The notes under the pieces: model-generated
What the model saw: only the letters and a program-made list of their open reading frames with translations
Databases searched by the model: none
What the model was told of the DNA's origin: nothing
Shown here: piece after piece, positions 1 to 12,786 of the stretch
How positions within the stretch are numbered: the stretch's first letter is position 1
Layout: the number at the start of each line of letters is the position of its first letter
Program-made: the position numbers and the translations under genes
NCBI GenBank assembly: GCA_023014335.1
Contig: JAECYW010000022.1
Span: 930,001-994,000, forward strand
Length of the DNA: 64,000 nucleotides
Direction: 5' to 3'
Origin: Galerina marginata
Lineage: Eukaryota; Basidiomycota; Agaricomycetes; Agaricales; Galerinaceae

Positions 1-59
1 CCTTTCTCTGTTGATTTTTTTCTCGGTCGTTGATACAGATCAACACTACCGTGTGTCCG

Positions 60-700
60 ATCTTTTCACACCCACTGCTCTTTGGCCAGTTCTTCGGCAA
101 ACTCTCCACTTCATGTTGCACAAAACGAACGCATCCACGGCTTACAAGGCATATCTACATGTATGCCGAGCCTGCACGCGTTCTGAATGGCTTAACTGAC
201 GCTGGAGTGGACAGTTGCTGGATGGACAGATTGGCCTGAGCTACTTTACCCCTTCCGCCCTCGCCCCAAGTTCCTGGTTCTCTAACTCCCCATCACGATC
301 AAATTCGAGCTTTTTCTAAGATACGCACACATGGGCCAAAATTTACCAGGTGTTCTGGTCAGTGCTAGTGACCCAGCGTGCGTGCGTTGCTGCTCAAAAA
401 GGATCGTGATTGAATGAATCAGTTTATGCTGGCCAGCCTATTTCCTGATACCTCGACAATAAAATTTCGCCTTCCTATCAGGCTTCAGCGATAACTACTT
501 TTTGAAGGTCGTTTACCACGTTTGCGCCTCTGAATTACGGCCAGTTCAGATTAACAAATCATTTGATAAGATTACATACATAAGTGTGAAATTGTGCTCA
601 AGTAACATTACGCTCTTTCTTTTTCGACCTACGCTTTCCAACGTAACTTTCAATAACGATTCCATTGGCATTTCTGCTACATTCTATCCCGCCAGTTGTA
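60..700. repeat. Diverged dispersed repeat, copy I
   Basis: This stretch aligns by eye with 9570-10060 and, more weakly, with 2885-3480. Shared blocks include an acaaaacgaacgca motif, a tgccgagcc/tgccgaacc...gcgttctg block, ccatcacgatc and the atttaccag...gtcagtg block. The same order of blocks is kept across several hundred bases with many substitutions and small gaps. No long open frame is shared, so it looks like an old non-coding repeat such as an LTR or MITE-like relic. The ends are approximate. Confidence 0.6.
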
Positions 701-2884
701 TTTTATCGTGTCCCTTGAAAGACCCAGGTGGCCCGAGCGAATCCGAATTAAAAGAGTAATCGACTCTCTTTTTGGAGAGTCTTCGAGGATCCGTCATCCA
801 TCATGACTGTCATCCGGTCCGTTACCGACATCCATGAGGATCGATGATGTGCAACACGACCTTCCTCATCCAGTTCGAGCGCAGCTTTTCCATGTCCACG
901 ATGACGAACCTCGAGCGCGGGCTGACCCAGATGAGGTCGATCAAGACGATCCAGACACGGACCCAGACCCCAAAAACCACCTTCCTCCCCGAGCTCTTCA
1001 CCAGCATTAACACAGACAACTAAATCAACTTCGACGCCAGTACGCACTCAACAGGCTGTGTGCCCACACGCTCCTCCAGCACCTCTTCCTCCGTCTTATC
1101 TTTCGCTTCGAATTCCACGTCAACTAACTCCAGCCTCTAGTCCCACTGCCGGCAGTATATGCGCCTGCCCCGCTCGACCAAGAGCAAGCACATAACCACG
1201 CCTCAGATGACAGCCCTGTGTGGGTGTAGGTGTAGCGTAGGGTCGCCAGTTTTTCAGGTATCAAACCCGCCCCGCGTTCAAGCTCCCTCCGCCCGTCCCA
1301 TCCTGCGTCTCCTCAGACGACCCAGTCACCATGTCGCTCCTTCAGCTCAGCGTAGGCTCTGACATCAGCGGGTAGAGCCAGACGGGTCGTCGACCTCACC
1401 CATGTAGTCTGTGGAGGGGCTGAGGCCATCCCTGCTCCTGACGTCCGCTGGGGGAAATAAATATGCAAAGGCCCGATGTGTACTTTTGTGTGTATTTGTA
1501 CCAGCGCCGATCCGCGTAGCTGGTGTAGGCAAACCCAAGGCAAAATGAAGCCTATGCTAAGAGGAAGGGTGGCGAGCGTGAGGGCTGCGGCTGCAGGCTG
1601 GGGATGCTCGAACCCGAGCCCAAGCCTGAGCTCGACCTTAAAGCAGGGATCGGTGGACGTTTCAGGGACAGAAGGTGAGTGGGAAGCATTTTCCCGTGGT
1701 CACCGACGGCGTTATGCAAGCTGGGGAATAGCAACGACGGACGAGGGCGGGAGAGCGAGGCCGGGGGCCGGAGGGTTGGGTGAGGGAGACGCGTGGAGGA
1801 AAGTGGGACGGGGTTCGGTCGCGGTCGTGGCCGTTCTGAGTGGAGCTGCGCTGTTCTTGAACAAGTAAATTCGAAGCATCCTCCTCCGTCTGCCTCCGGT
1901 TCGTCAAGGCGACCTCAACTTGCACATGCGCCGTCGTGTTTGTCTTCGCCCCACCCCCACCCTAGCTCTTGTCCGCCTCGGCAGATGACTATGATGCGGC
2001 GATGTACCGACGTTTGCGGGTGCGGTTGCGGGTGAGTCTGAGGCGTGGATATTTTCAGCCCGAAGTTAAAGACTTCTCCTTCTCCTTTTGCCTTTCCTCG
2101 ACGATGGGGAGGGCGGAAGAGGAATGACGGGCTGCGGAGGGGGGGATGGACCATATTGGTTAAGAGGATGGAAGTACGACGGCCCACACAGATAGGGTAT
2201 TGAGGGTGCGGTTGCTCCGAAGTAGAGAAAGGGGCACGGATGACGATCCCGACCCTGCAATTGGCTAGGCTCTGAGGTGGAGGCTGTAGAATTCAAACCT
2301 CTTGCACTAGTTCGTAGTCCGTCTTTGTCTTGGCCTGCGGTATAGTATAGTACTGGGAAAAAACGAGGTCTAGGTATTTCCTTGCGATTGAAAGAGGCGG
2401 GAAACCTGGTTGTAAAAAAAGAAAGGAAAAAGACGCTGTCAGTGAGGGCAAAAGCTGAGCATTACAAGCTCAACGCACTGGACCTGGTATTTCGCCGAAC
2501 CAGTTATAAAAAGTGCGTGTAACGCGTCTGCGGTTCTATGTTAAGTCGCGTAGCTGTCGTCTACCCTCGGATTCAAACCCAATCCCTGACTTGACTTGAA
2601 GGAAGAGAGAACCTCGTCTGAGAAAGTGGAGAAGACTTGCGACCGTTTCGGGGATCATAGTCTAACTTGAAGTTGGAACTACGGTATGAACCGCAGGCCT
2701 GTCCGTCCTGTCACCGGGCATGGACATGATCAAAGGTGCTTGGAGGCTAAATGAGGAGGCGGCGGTGAGAAGAGCACAAAAGGCAGAGATTTCCGGATTG
2801 GGTGGTTGGAAATTTTTGATCGTGAACGTGATCGGTTGTCGGGGCGATCCGGGTTACCGCCCAGTCAGAACCATCCACACCACC
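701..2884. other. GC-rich stretch with no supported gene
   Basis: Several overlapping open frames of 60-130 codons occur on both strands here. They are proline-, arginine- and serine-rich, have no recognisable domain, and do not join into a splice-consistent model. The composition changes from AT-rich before base 760 to GC-rich at about 800-2300. A decayed transposon or an unrecognised gene cannot be excluded. Confidence 0.4.
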
Positions 2885-3480
2885 ACAAGAAGATGTACAA
2901 AACGAACGCATATTATCCAATACGACATGTACTAAAAACATGACAAGTCTCGATCTATGCGTTGATAGTTCCTTTTGATAGATGTGGATGGTCGTTGAAT
3001 GGACTGACTGCCCGCAGCGGGTGAGCCAAAAGTACATCAGCCTTCATTGATGTAGACCGTTTTCGTTGCCTACCTTCCGCTTCGAGTTAATGGACTCCGT
3101 ATCTGCTCCATCATGAGCTCCGTTCACAGTTCTGTAAACGCGCGGATGGGTTATGACCAGCTATTCTGGTCAGTGGCTCAGCGCGCGTTCATGACTTCGG
3201 GAATGCAGCCTGATCGAACGAATCAAGCCCTGTTAACCAGCCGTTTCGTACATCAAATAAAGTCTCGTAATCCTTTTCGTGTACTAGTGGGCCTGAGTCT
3301 GTTGCCTACAGCATTGCTTCATCAAACTTCTAACCACAATATTGTTTGTAATAATGAATTCAAAAACATGTTCGCTGCCGGTGATATCACGCTATTTTCC
3401 TCCTGCTCTATTACTCAATTAGGCCGTCATTGGAGGTACATATGCGCGGGAAACGGATTGACTTACAAAAAATCCCAGCA
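2885..3480. repeat. Diverged dispersed repeat, copy II
   Basis: It carries the acaaaacgaacgca block near 2895 and the ccagctattctggtcagtggctc block near 3160-3180, in the same order as copy I (60-700). It is more degraded than copies I and III. It abuts the 3' end of the NACHT gene on the other strand. Limits are approximate. Confidence 0.45.
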
Positions 3481-3482
3481 AG

Positions 3483-5926
3483 TCACTCCCTTAATGAGTC
3501 CTCTAAAGCTACCCGGGCCAGATATCGACTAATCTCCCTTGTCACCGCTCTTTTTTGGCGGTTGTCCTTCCCAGATAACGAAAAGAGTTTCGGTCGACTT
3601 GCTAGTGCGATCAACTCTTCAGATCTATCGGCTTTTGGGAGTACGTGCACGAGGCATATCAACGCCAGGTGGAAGGCGCCGCCCTCAGATTGGAGCAGGT
3701 CATAAATTGGAAACCTTTCTTTTTTTTTGAGTTGCCATTTAGTTATTTGAGCTGCTTCAGATGGGCGTGCTTGTTGCACGAGTTTTCGCCACATCCACGG
3801 GAGGTTTATCCGTCTTGTGTCTTTCCTTCGGGTTGTGTTGTACAAAGGGAGAATTCGTTTTGAGTCATTGGAAATCCGCTTCAGAAAAAACACTGCAGCC
3901 GTCGCATACCTGTGGCCATTCAGTGCATATACCCCAGATCGATTGGGGTCTTCTAAGAATTCCAAAATAAATCGCCTGTACTCGGAATTCCTCTGTACGT
4001 GATAGGAGAATGAAAGTTTGTCCGACTTCCATTGTGCCTCATCCAGCTGGAATAAAGTGACTGCATCCATATGATGCACAAAACGAGGTTTTCCTTTGGC
4101 GATGGCGACCAGAGCAGTCAGATTTATGGTTGAATACATTTTTTCCATTATTCCTTGAGCAAATTGGTCAAAGAGTTGTAGTTGGTGACTATGTAAATCC
4201 AATGCATCGCCAAATTTCTGACGCGAATGTCAAAGTCGGAAAAATTAATGGAGAAAAAAGTACATACCCAGGGTTTGATGGAGGAAAAAAATGGCGCAAC
4301 AATAAAATGGGTCCCACATTCCACTAGAAGAGACCCAAAAGAGAAGTCGGTTAGGACGTCAAGGAGCTTCTGGGTAGGTGTGGCATTGCGAAGCAGATCC
4401 ACTGCACTCCATGCCACCGCATAGTCCCTTCCCCTCTCTGTTGTCAGTATTAGTGGAGTTTCGAGGAAGAATTCAACACTCTGGAAATTTATTTACCTTG
4501 AAGGTAATGAAGGCAAAAATATGCTAATTCAGCACACAGCAAGGGATCATTGATATAGAATCCTTGCGCCCTTGAATAATCAAGCAGAAAATCCTGTAGA
4601 GAAGCATGAAAAACAAGCAGTTCTCGCCAATGTCTACCTTCACTGTCGCTTCGGTCCTCGACAGAAATAAGCGAGGCGAGATCACATAAGAGCCTCGAAA
4701 TATCACCAGTATTGAGCGACAAAATTGTTTCAATGTCGCAGACGCTGTCGGGGCGGAAGGAGTGGAAGCAGAGAGCAAGGATGTGAAGGACCGACTCGTA
4801 ATTCTCCGCAGATAATAAAATGTGCCTGTATAAAGCATCAAGCTCAGCAAAGGGCATTTCATGGCCGGCCGGACGAAGTCCGATGGCAATTTCCAAACGG
4901 AGATGGGGGAGGTGACGAGACGATGCGATAAATTTGACAGTAGTAGATGCATAAATAAACTGGCCGGAAGATTTGTCGACCACGGACTGCAATACTTCAG
5001 GCGAGGGCCAGAGAGGAGGAATTTTCCCCTTAAATGGGTGGGTGTCCTTGATTTCTGTGAATTTGTCCTGAAGGAAGCGGCGTATGTCGTCGGATGGATG
5101 GTAATTATCGTTGAGAGCAAGTCTACTGGTGATTTCCTTCAAGTATCCTACATTGAATGCGCACATTATATCGTGCTCTGGGCGACTCGCAACAAGGAAT
5201 ATTAAGGGCAAGTGATGTTCTTGGAGCGTTCGCGAAATAGTGGATAGGATTTTGACTTGACTCTCTCGGCTGTTGCACTCGTCGAGACCGTCAATAATGA
5301 TGACACGGGGGGCGGTCACCGCATCAAAGTATCCAGCGTCAATGCGTTTTTGAAGAGGCTCGATAATTAGCGCCAGTAACTGTGCATCGAGTGAGCGGGT
5401 AAAGATGAATGGATCCAGGTCGACTGTTTGGATTATGTGATCCCTAACGTCCGGGAAACGAATCGAGGCTTGATAGGCAATGGTGGCGATGAGGGAACGA
5501 CCGTGGTTTCGCGTCGAATCCGACCTCGAGAAGAAGTAACTGGCCACAAGAATTTCCTCTTCACAGCAGCACTCAGCTATCGACCGGGCGATGGCTGACT
5601 TGCCCGATCCAGCTGGACCATAGAGCCACATAATTAATGCGTCTCGTGTCTCTGGGTCAAGACCGCGGATCCATTCCATAATCTTGTTGAGAATGGCAAC
5701 TCGGGTGTTGCGATGACATTTCGGAGGGTCGTAAATGTCGTTGGAATTGTGGAATGCTGCAGGTGCAGCGGCCTCGAGCAGGCGGTCGAATGCGCCTGAA
5801 AATTGTTTATTTGTCTTCGGAATAATATCTGTTTTGGTAAGCGTACGTACCCTTGGAGACAGCAGTATACTGGTGAACGTGTTGCTGAAAGTGTCCTCCT
5901 GTAATCAAGGTCTGTGAACCGAACAT
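3483..5926 (-). CDS. NACHT-domain STAND NTPase
   Basis: Fungal NACHT proteins are nucleotide-driven oligomerising switches linked to non-self recognition and cell death. The model has four exons, complement(5851..5926, 4497..5795, 4268..4437, 3483..4217), with phases that close exactly to a 759-residue protein. A short N-terminus with a TGGHF segment is followed by an LLEAAAPAAFHN linker typical of agaric homologs. The Walker A motif is GPAGSGKSAIA and the Walker B-like segment is RVIIIDGLDEC. The usual HASLQDFL segment of this family follows about 300 residues later. No WD40, ankyrin or TPR repeats follow, and the roughly 245-residue C-terminal part (mostly exon 4) has no domain I recognise. 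It stands alone between repeat-rich non-coding DNA. An upstream start is possible, but the ATG at 5926 gives the usual short leader. Confidence 0.88.
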
Positions 5927-8900
5927 TGTTAGGCGTTGTGGCAAGGAAGGATGGGGATATCCAAAGGTTGATGTTATGGACGTGAGCGAACGAAGTAAGG
6001 CCGTAGCCAGCTATCTGGGATCCTGGGAAGGCAGTAGGCCTGGGATCGAACGGACAGACGTGGAGTTGGCATTGATTTATAGGTCTACATTGGTGATCTG
6101 ATCTACAATGGAATACTTCGGACGCATGAGAAGAGGAATCAAATCATAGGATTTGGTAAATAAAGGTTACAACTCACTGATGAGTAAATATTGATTGAGT
6201 GATATATGACGGCGTGCCAAAGAGTATAGCAGAGAACGTGATTAAAATACCGTAACAGAACAGGAAGCCAAATACATGACGAAGTGGCGATGGCACCGTT
6301 ACATGCGTAAAATGGAACGTAAGGTCGGTAGGTGGATGTGCAGGGCTGGAAATAACAAGTAGCCCACCGAATATGCAATACGAAGACGGAACTTAAAATG
6401 GGTGAAATAATGATGGGCCACGCGTTGCGACTTGAAGATATTTGGAAACGTCGGGTCCAGTGGCGCTAGTGACGACTGAGATGTTCTCTTCAAAGGCTTC
6501 ATGAGGGAAGATACAAGAAGAAGAGGGAGGAAAGAAGTTGATAACCAGCTTCTAAATGAGCAATGGTACGCAGAACCGATTTAAAATTGGCCTCTCGTCC
6601 CCAACTTGAATCTCCTCCCCGATGTCCGCCTTCTTAGATGAAGTTACAGAGTTGGACCGGAAGATGTGGCGGTTCGGAGCGTTGAATCCACGCAATGGTA
6701 CTGAAGGAGTCGAAAAAGGAGCCTAAGGGGGTGAGTTATCACCCGACTTGTTGTGGGCCAATGTCATCTCCGCGCTTTTCTGGACTGCTAATACCCCCGG
6801 CAATGCGATGTCCAAGACCAAAACGAAGACATGTGCTAGGACATGGGAAGACGAAGGGTGAAGGAGGGTACGGATCAGGAAGTACGCCAGGATAGACATC
6901 CAGGCGTGGAAACGGCATCTCTCCAAGGAGTCTCCTCTGCTGATCAGCCGCGGTGCATGCTGTGATCTGGAATAGGATCACTTGTCGGCTTGGATAAACA
7001 AAACCAACAAGACCCATCTGACGTGCACTGCGTTTCATGAGCATTGAGAGGCGAAGAGCAATCAAATGTTGGGGTTTGGAGGTACAGGATTTCCGTTCGA
7101 GCGGGTCGGCAGAGGCTCTGCTCGGTCGAGTGCGCCAATGTTTGACCAAGTAGGCTCCGGTTCATGGTGCCCTGGTGGTGTCGCTGTAGGTTGCTGCCCT
7201 CCGTCTAGCAAACATTGCCTAGTGCGGTGTGGGGGTCGCTGGCATTCCGGGCCTAGGTACTGCACCTTCTCCCGTTTTGTCTCAAATCTGTTCGGAAGCC
7301 AGAGGCCGTGTGTTGCACCAATTTGTCCTCAACCGTGTCGGCGTCGTGCTGGCCATCAGAAGCAAGAACTCTTCCCGTCGATTCTTCTCCGCGCTCTCCG
7401 TTCGCCTCGATAAATTGCTATATATCGGACCTTTATGCGGTGGCGATTCAGGAATAGACGGTGTCGGTGATCTCAACCCCAAAACGAATTCAAAACCAGC
7501 AGCAGACGTCAGAGCAGTTAGCCGAGGCGGGGTCGAGGACGTGCTTGAACCTAAATCCAAACGCGGGCTTGAGGGAAGTTTCGGGAATAGCAGGTGTATA
7601 GGCAGAGCGTCCGAGACGAGGTATAATGGTTGGCGGAAGGCTTTAGGGTAGCGTCTGGGGTGCAGGAATGAAAAATCGGATGGGTGTGTCGTTAGTGATG
7701 TGAGTGAAGGCGACCGGGTGGTGCCTTTTGTACCGTCGGAGTCATTTTCACAGCACTCGAAGCTGCATCCGCCCTCGTCCTATAGCAATCGGTCCCGTCT
7801 GCGACCTCGTTCGCCTCGGCGTCTTAATTCTCTGGTCCTTGTCCAGGTCTTTGGGTCTGGGGAGACTGTGTTATCGATGCGAGCTTTCGGCTTGGGTTAT
7901 GGTCGGATGCCGGTTTCCAAATCGTATCATGAGAAGTAGGATGTTCGACACGGTTTGCAAGTAGCGGCAGAGGGGATTCGGACAGGAGCAGGTTATGAAT
8001 GAATGCGACTGCGACGCATTGGGCTGAAACGTAGGCCTTTTCTTGTTCGTAGGTGCGTTTCACCTCCGACCCTTTGAAGAAAGTAAAGGAACCTTCTTAT
8101 GAATGAACATGCTGGAGAGTCTACCTACAAAAATCTAAGAAGGTCGTGAGCTGAGCGACAACCAAAGAGAACCTAGAGAAGTATTACGAGCTCATACGCA
8201 CCGTTCAAAAGCGAACGACAAATTCAGATAAAGTACGTCTAGCATTGGTGTGCAAAGTCAAGTAGCGCTAGGTGCAATCCGGCATGGTGTCGTCAACTTT
8301 GATATTCGATTGAACAAAGGGTGGTAAAAGTTCTTATCCAGGACATTATCATATGGCGTCGGCGGTAGCAAATATGTATAGGCTAAGAGATGATCGATGA
8401 ACGTTCAAACGTTCAAACGTTGAACGCGAAGAGGTGTGGACACCAAAAAAGTTGAAAACGTGGTTGATTGTTGGGGCGAGCTGCCGATGGTCTTGATCCG
8501 ATGATCGACAAAGAAGAAGCCGGGAAGATAAGATTAGATCATGGGATCGACAGTGTCCACACGTTGCGATGTTCATCGCGATCGATACGTGTCTCTCATC
8601 CACACCTCCAACGTGTACCTCTCAACACAGATCCTTCTTGTACGAGTACCCCTCAGGCTTCAAATTCGCCCCTTTCTGATTCCATTGCATTCTATGGAAA
8701 GCCCAGGTAGCCGGGGATGGGATCACACTGAAGTCCTCATTGACAGCAACTCCAAGAGTCGTCCTCTGTTTTTGCAGTCTGGAGATCTTCATAAACCTCA
8801 TAACCTCGCTACTGTGGGCCATCCTCCAGCGTAGAATGCATCAATCTGATGGTTTGGGTGATGGATTGCTAGCAGGTGTCCAAGTCCCTGATATCTCGCG

Positions 8901-9569
8901 GACTTGGACCGCCCTTCATCGACATAAATGCCAGCCGAGGTAAGAGATGCCTTACTGTCTACTGTCTGTGATACTACTGTCGTGCTCCTTCGGGTTTGGT
9001 TCTGAACAGCCCAGATAGTCCATTAGCAGCTAGATGAAGCATCCATCTCCCATGGAGCCCGAGAGACATTGTCTCTCTTTGGATCTAGGGATCTTATTAG
9101 AATTCCTCATCTCAGGTTGATCAGTTGATGACTATTGCCACTCTGGGCTGCGATTAGCCTCTCGACGTTAATCGAACCTCGACCTAGTTTTCTTCTGCCG
9201 TCCAGATACCAAGCCTCACCCGATCCTTCATCCTTACGACACTCTTCATGATCAGCCTTTTGCCTCACGACAAATATCTGAATATCTCCTCATGACCTTA
9301 AACCGGATCCGGTATCCGTTTGCATATAGCTGTGGGAGGTATACAGTTTTTGGCATTTACTGGGGCAAGGCTGTAAACTGGTGGAGTAACGTTCTGCGTT
9401 TCGTATTAACAGTGGATGTCATTACCAACTTGGATAAACTGACGGCGGGATCCACTTTTTGGAATACCCTGCGCATATTACAAGTAAGGTGATTGATACT
9501 ATCTTTCAACTCCCTATTTCTTACCTGCGCTCAAAGAGAAATTTAGATTCTCAATCTCAAACTGTCGAC
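5927..9569. other. Long intergenic region, no supported gene
   Basis: Open frames up to about 140 codons occur on both strands between 6700 and 8060. They are low in recognisable sequence, overlap each other, and do not chain through splice sites. A compact reiterated motif, cgttcaaacgttcaaacgttgaacg, lies near 8403-8427 and is partly self-complementary. The GC-rich part (6700-7950) resembles 760-2300 in composition and may be remains of mobile DNA, but no coding domain supports this. Confidence 0.4.
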
Positions 9570-10060
9570 GCACGATGCTTGCACCTGCACCAGTTCTTCC
9601 GCCAACCCTCCACTCCTTGACACGGTTGTGCAAAACGAACGCAGTAATCGCGGCCTTACGGAACATGCTCATATGTGCCGAACCGCATGCGTTCTGTACC
9701 TTTGGCAGCTTGTTTTGGGTAGTGGATGGATAGGACTAACTGGCTTGTGCTATCTTCTATTTTTTTTTCTTTCCCTCCTAGTTTCTGGTCCCTAGAATTC
9801 GCTCCATCACGATCTCCTTCCGGCTTTCCCTACACGCGTGCAAGGGTCATAATTTACCAGCATGCTAGTCATTGACCCAGTGCGCGTTTATCATCAGCTA
9901 GTTTACGAGGGAACGTGATTGAATGATTCCATTTATGTCAGCCATCCTCTTTCCTCCTCGAGAATAATATTCCGATTCCTAATGCGCCAGCGGTGTCGCA
10001 TTTTAAACGTCGTCTACGAGAGTTTCGTGTCTCAGAATTAGCGTGAAGACTGACGTACGA
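9570..10060. repeat. Diverged dispersed repeat, copy III
   Basis: This copy matches copy I (60-500) block by block, for example ccagttcttccgccaa...ctccact against ccagttcttcggcaaactctccact. It also shares the gtgcaaaacgaacgca and ccatcacgatc blocks. It has the same orientation as copy I and lies about 9.5 kb away. The DNA between the two holds an unrelated NACHT gene, so they are probably independent insertions rather than the two LTRs of one element. Confidence 0.6.
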
Positions 10061-11483
10061 TTGAAAGAGAGGGCCTCATCCAGCTGAGGAAGCGATGAAT
10101 TCGCCGAAGATTTCCAGATCGGGCCTGATGGTTCAGGCCTCAGGGTCCAGAGCGATAAAAGATTAAATTGATTACCACCATTCCGAGGTTCATCGATCCA
10201 CGAGGTATGTTTCTCTCCGACCGTCCAACACGTCGCTCAACCACCAACTCGATTGGTATACCGCTTCCCTACAGCTGCAAGATTCCATTGTGTCGCTCTG
10301 AATTGTCCAGGTAGGTGATCTAATGTTCAATCTGCTCAAATACTCTGGAGAGTCGTGAGTTTCCCTTGCAACGAACGACCGTCTACTTCTTGATAAAGCA
10401 AACTATTGATCATCCTATCTTCAAAGATCCTGAACCGCCCATTGACGGAAGCAACAGTCCGCAACGAGTAGATCTCTCCGGCTCACTACACTGCCTTCCT
10501 TCCAGCCTTTCTATCCACACTGATATTTATTCGGTGCGATGGTGGTAAGGCTGTGCCAGCGGCAGGTAATGTGGAGAGATAGCTCAAGCCTCAGTGGCAC
10601 CGCCAATCGGCAGACCTTCTTTCTTTGCATGTATCAAGAATTTGATTTCGTAATCCTATTGCATCATAACCGCAGTTGAGGACGATCTTTAGTGGATGCG
10701 CTGTCACACTCACTTCGAGTACTGTCTCCTTTCCCGAAATAGCTAGCCTGCCACGGCGCGTAACCGGCAGATGAACCATTGCAGGTAGGACAAAGTTGCT
10801 GCCTCGATTCCACAGCACAGGATCCAATGTAACCTGCAAAATCGTACTCTAGTTATTCCACTACCACCCTCCGACTTTTGATCATCTCCGGGAGTAACTC
10901 GCTCATTCATTTAACCGGGCCTGGGATTGGCCACGCACCAAGCGTCTATTTGGCTCCAGCTGCCGATCATTGACAACTAGATGACAGATGGACAAGGTAT
11001 CTTGACAGAAAAGAAAGCAAGTGCTAGCCTGCCATCATGGCACCGTGATTAGCCTATGGAGCTGCGTAGAAACCTGCTGCACCATCTGTGGAACTTCCTA
11101 CTGACCTCAAGTTCGCGGCTTACAACGATACCGTCAATCTCGATGCCTTGTATTAATCTCTTTGTTCAAGAGATTTTATTTTGGAACCCCAATCATTTCT
11201 GCGAATGACGCTAAGGTAGTAGGCTGCATGGTTTCACATGGGGAATCTATGTGCAGAGAATTCTGGCGAAGACCCTGCCACTAATTCGGGAGGTGAATTG
11301 ATAATTCGATATGATCTTAGAGGAGTTTCCCTTTTCAGGCATTGTACCATTTTGGTTGGCCAAGAATTTTCGTTATTTCATTGGCAACAGTCATTGCTTA
11401 GCCATTGATGGAAGGACCATACCTGAAACTGATCGGTATTTGCTGTACTTCCTGATCATACAGGATGACCTCAATGCTTGAAC
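10061..11483. other. Intergenic region, no supported gene
   Basis: An 82-codon minus-strand frame at 10591-10839 begins just after a cag and could be an isolated exon, but it has no recognisable domain and no neighbouring exons that join. Nothing else is supported. Confidence 0.35.
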
Positions 11484-11484
11484 A

Positions 11485-11495
11485 TATATATATAT
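11485..11495 (+). promoter_or_regulatory. TATA-like element of the seven-helix gene
   Basis: A tatatatatat run lies about 40 bases before the ATG at 11534. That spacing would leave a very short 5' leader. Confidence 0.5.
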
Positions 11496-11533
11496 GACAT
11501 TCAAAAACGGCTTAAACCTTAGAATAATTTACC

Positions 11534-12786
11534 ATGTCTGTATCTTTCCCATCCTCCGCAACCCAGGAGTCGTATATCAGTGCTTCGCTAAATTCTACTT
11601 TAATGCTCACTTTCTCTATGGGTAAGTCTAGATGTTTGTGTTCAATTTGTATCGAAGTGCTGATCCCATTATTTTAGGAATTTACACGAGCGTCTATTTT
11701 GGTACTTTGTACCTGTATTGCAAGTTGTCGTCTTTCAGTCTATCAAGAATAATAAACTGAAAGCAAATCGGTAGTAACCAGAAGTCACTCATGGCAAAGG
11801 ATGATAATTGCCACCATTACTGCTATCTACTCAGATGCTGTCTTCCAGCTGGGCCTTCAATGGTACACTTCGAAGCAAATTTTTGTGACTAAAGGGACGA
11901 CGCGAGGCGAAACCTTTGTTTCATTATTTGAGTCTCCAGAATGGTTAGTGGGTGTGAGCACCCTGAGCCAAGTACTTCTCGTGGTCCTCGCTGATGTGCT
12001 GCTCGTACGCAAATCTGCTTATTTCCCTGGCATTCATTGATTAATTCACAGATATGGCGATGCTTTTTTGTTTGGAACCGTTCAGTCTGGGCCATTTTAG
12101 TGCCTGCGGTTCTTTTTGTCGCAGAACTGGGTGAGTTTTCTGTGAAGCAAGGTCATCATGGTAGTGTGTTAAGCGGAATAATTTCAAAAAGGGATCTCTA
12201 CTGCACTCACATTCCTTAGTTTTGAGACATTTAACTCCGTCCCCACTGCCCAAAAAATTCGTCTCGTGGAGCACATCCAAGTCACCTTCTTTTGTATATC
12301 ATTTGCCACCAGCATGGCAGCAACACTCCTCATTGCCTTCAGAATCCATTCCGTTTCCAATATGGAAAATACCTCTAGAGGACGGTTCCAACATGTAATC
12401 GATATTCTGGTACAGTCAGCTGCCATCTACTCCGTTGCGTTACTTTTGCAAGTTGCCTACAACAGCCGCCTCACATCCCTCAGCGATCCCGTTTATTTTG
12501 CATTTGAAAATTATGCTGCAAGTCTGGCAATTGTCATAACCGTACGTTAATTTTGCTTAAAAGCTGAAGTTGTCTCTGACACATGAACCAGGGACTTGTT
12601 CCAACTGTTATGGTGGCACGGGTGTGTGTTGCGCCCAATGACAACACAGATTTACCCAATCTATCACACCTTCAGTTTCGAGGACAATCAATCAGTCATG
12701 AAGACGTTCAGGCTGAGATATATGGTGTTCGAGAAATGGATGTCGATGTTATCTTGCCTCCTACGGCCGAGAAGAGTAGAGTATGA
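11534..12786 (+). CDS. Predicted seven-helix membrane protein
   Basis: This is an uncharacterised multi-pass membrane protein of a family common in mushrooms. Six exons are proposed: 11534..11621, 11678..11719, 11775..12004, 12052..12167, 12220..12541 and 12592..12786, closing to 330 residues. The N-terminus is short and Ser/Thr-rich with two N-glycosylation sequons (NST and a nearby site). About seven hydrophobic segments follow, and the IWRCFFVWNRS signature after helix 4 is typical of the family. The tail is hydrophilic and ends near residue 330. Two splice sites are odd. Intron 2 starts with gcaagt, giving a GC-AG intron. The textbook gtgagt donor after exon 4 breaks frame, whereas a gttaag donor 37 bases later keeps it. 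The protein is not a STE3-type pheromone receptor by sequence. Function unknown. Confidence 0.75.

Noticed and set aside
701..2300. GC-rich overlapping frames as a retrotransposon gag gene
   Set aside because: No zinc knuckle, protease or polymerase motif and no consistent frame.
3483..4202. Separate 239-residue gene starting at 4202
   Set aside because: Its start is a TTG, and the frame joins the NACHT gene through in-phase introns.
60..10060. Copies I and III of the dispersed repeat as the two LTRs of one retrotransposon
   Set aside because: The copies are strongly diverged, and the DNA between holds an unrelated NACHT gene with no gag or pol domain.
11534..12786. Seven-helix gene as the pheromone receptor partner of the gene at 24220
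   Set aside because: Its helices and the IWRCFFVWNR signature belong to a different mushroom family, not STE3.
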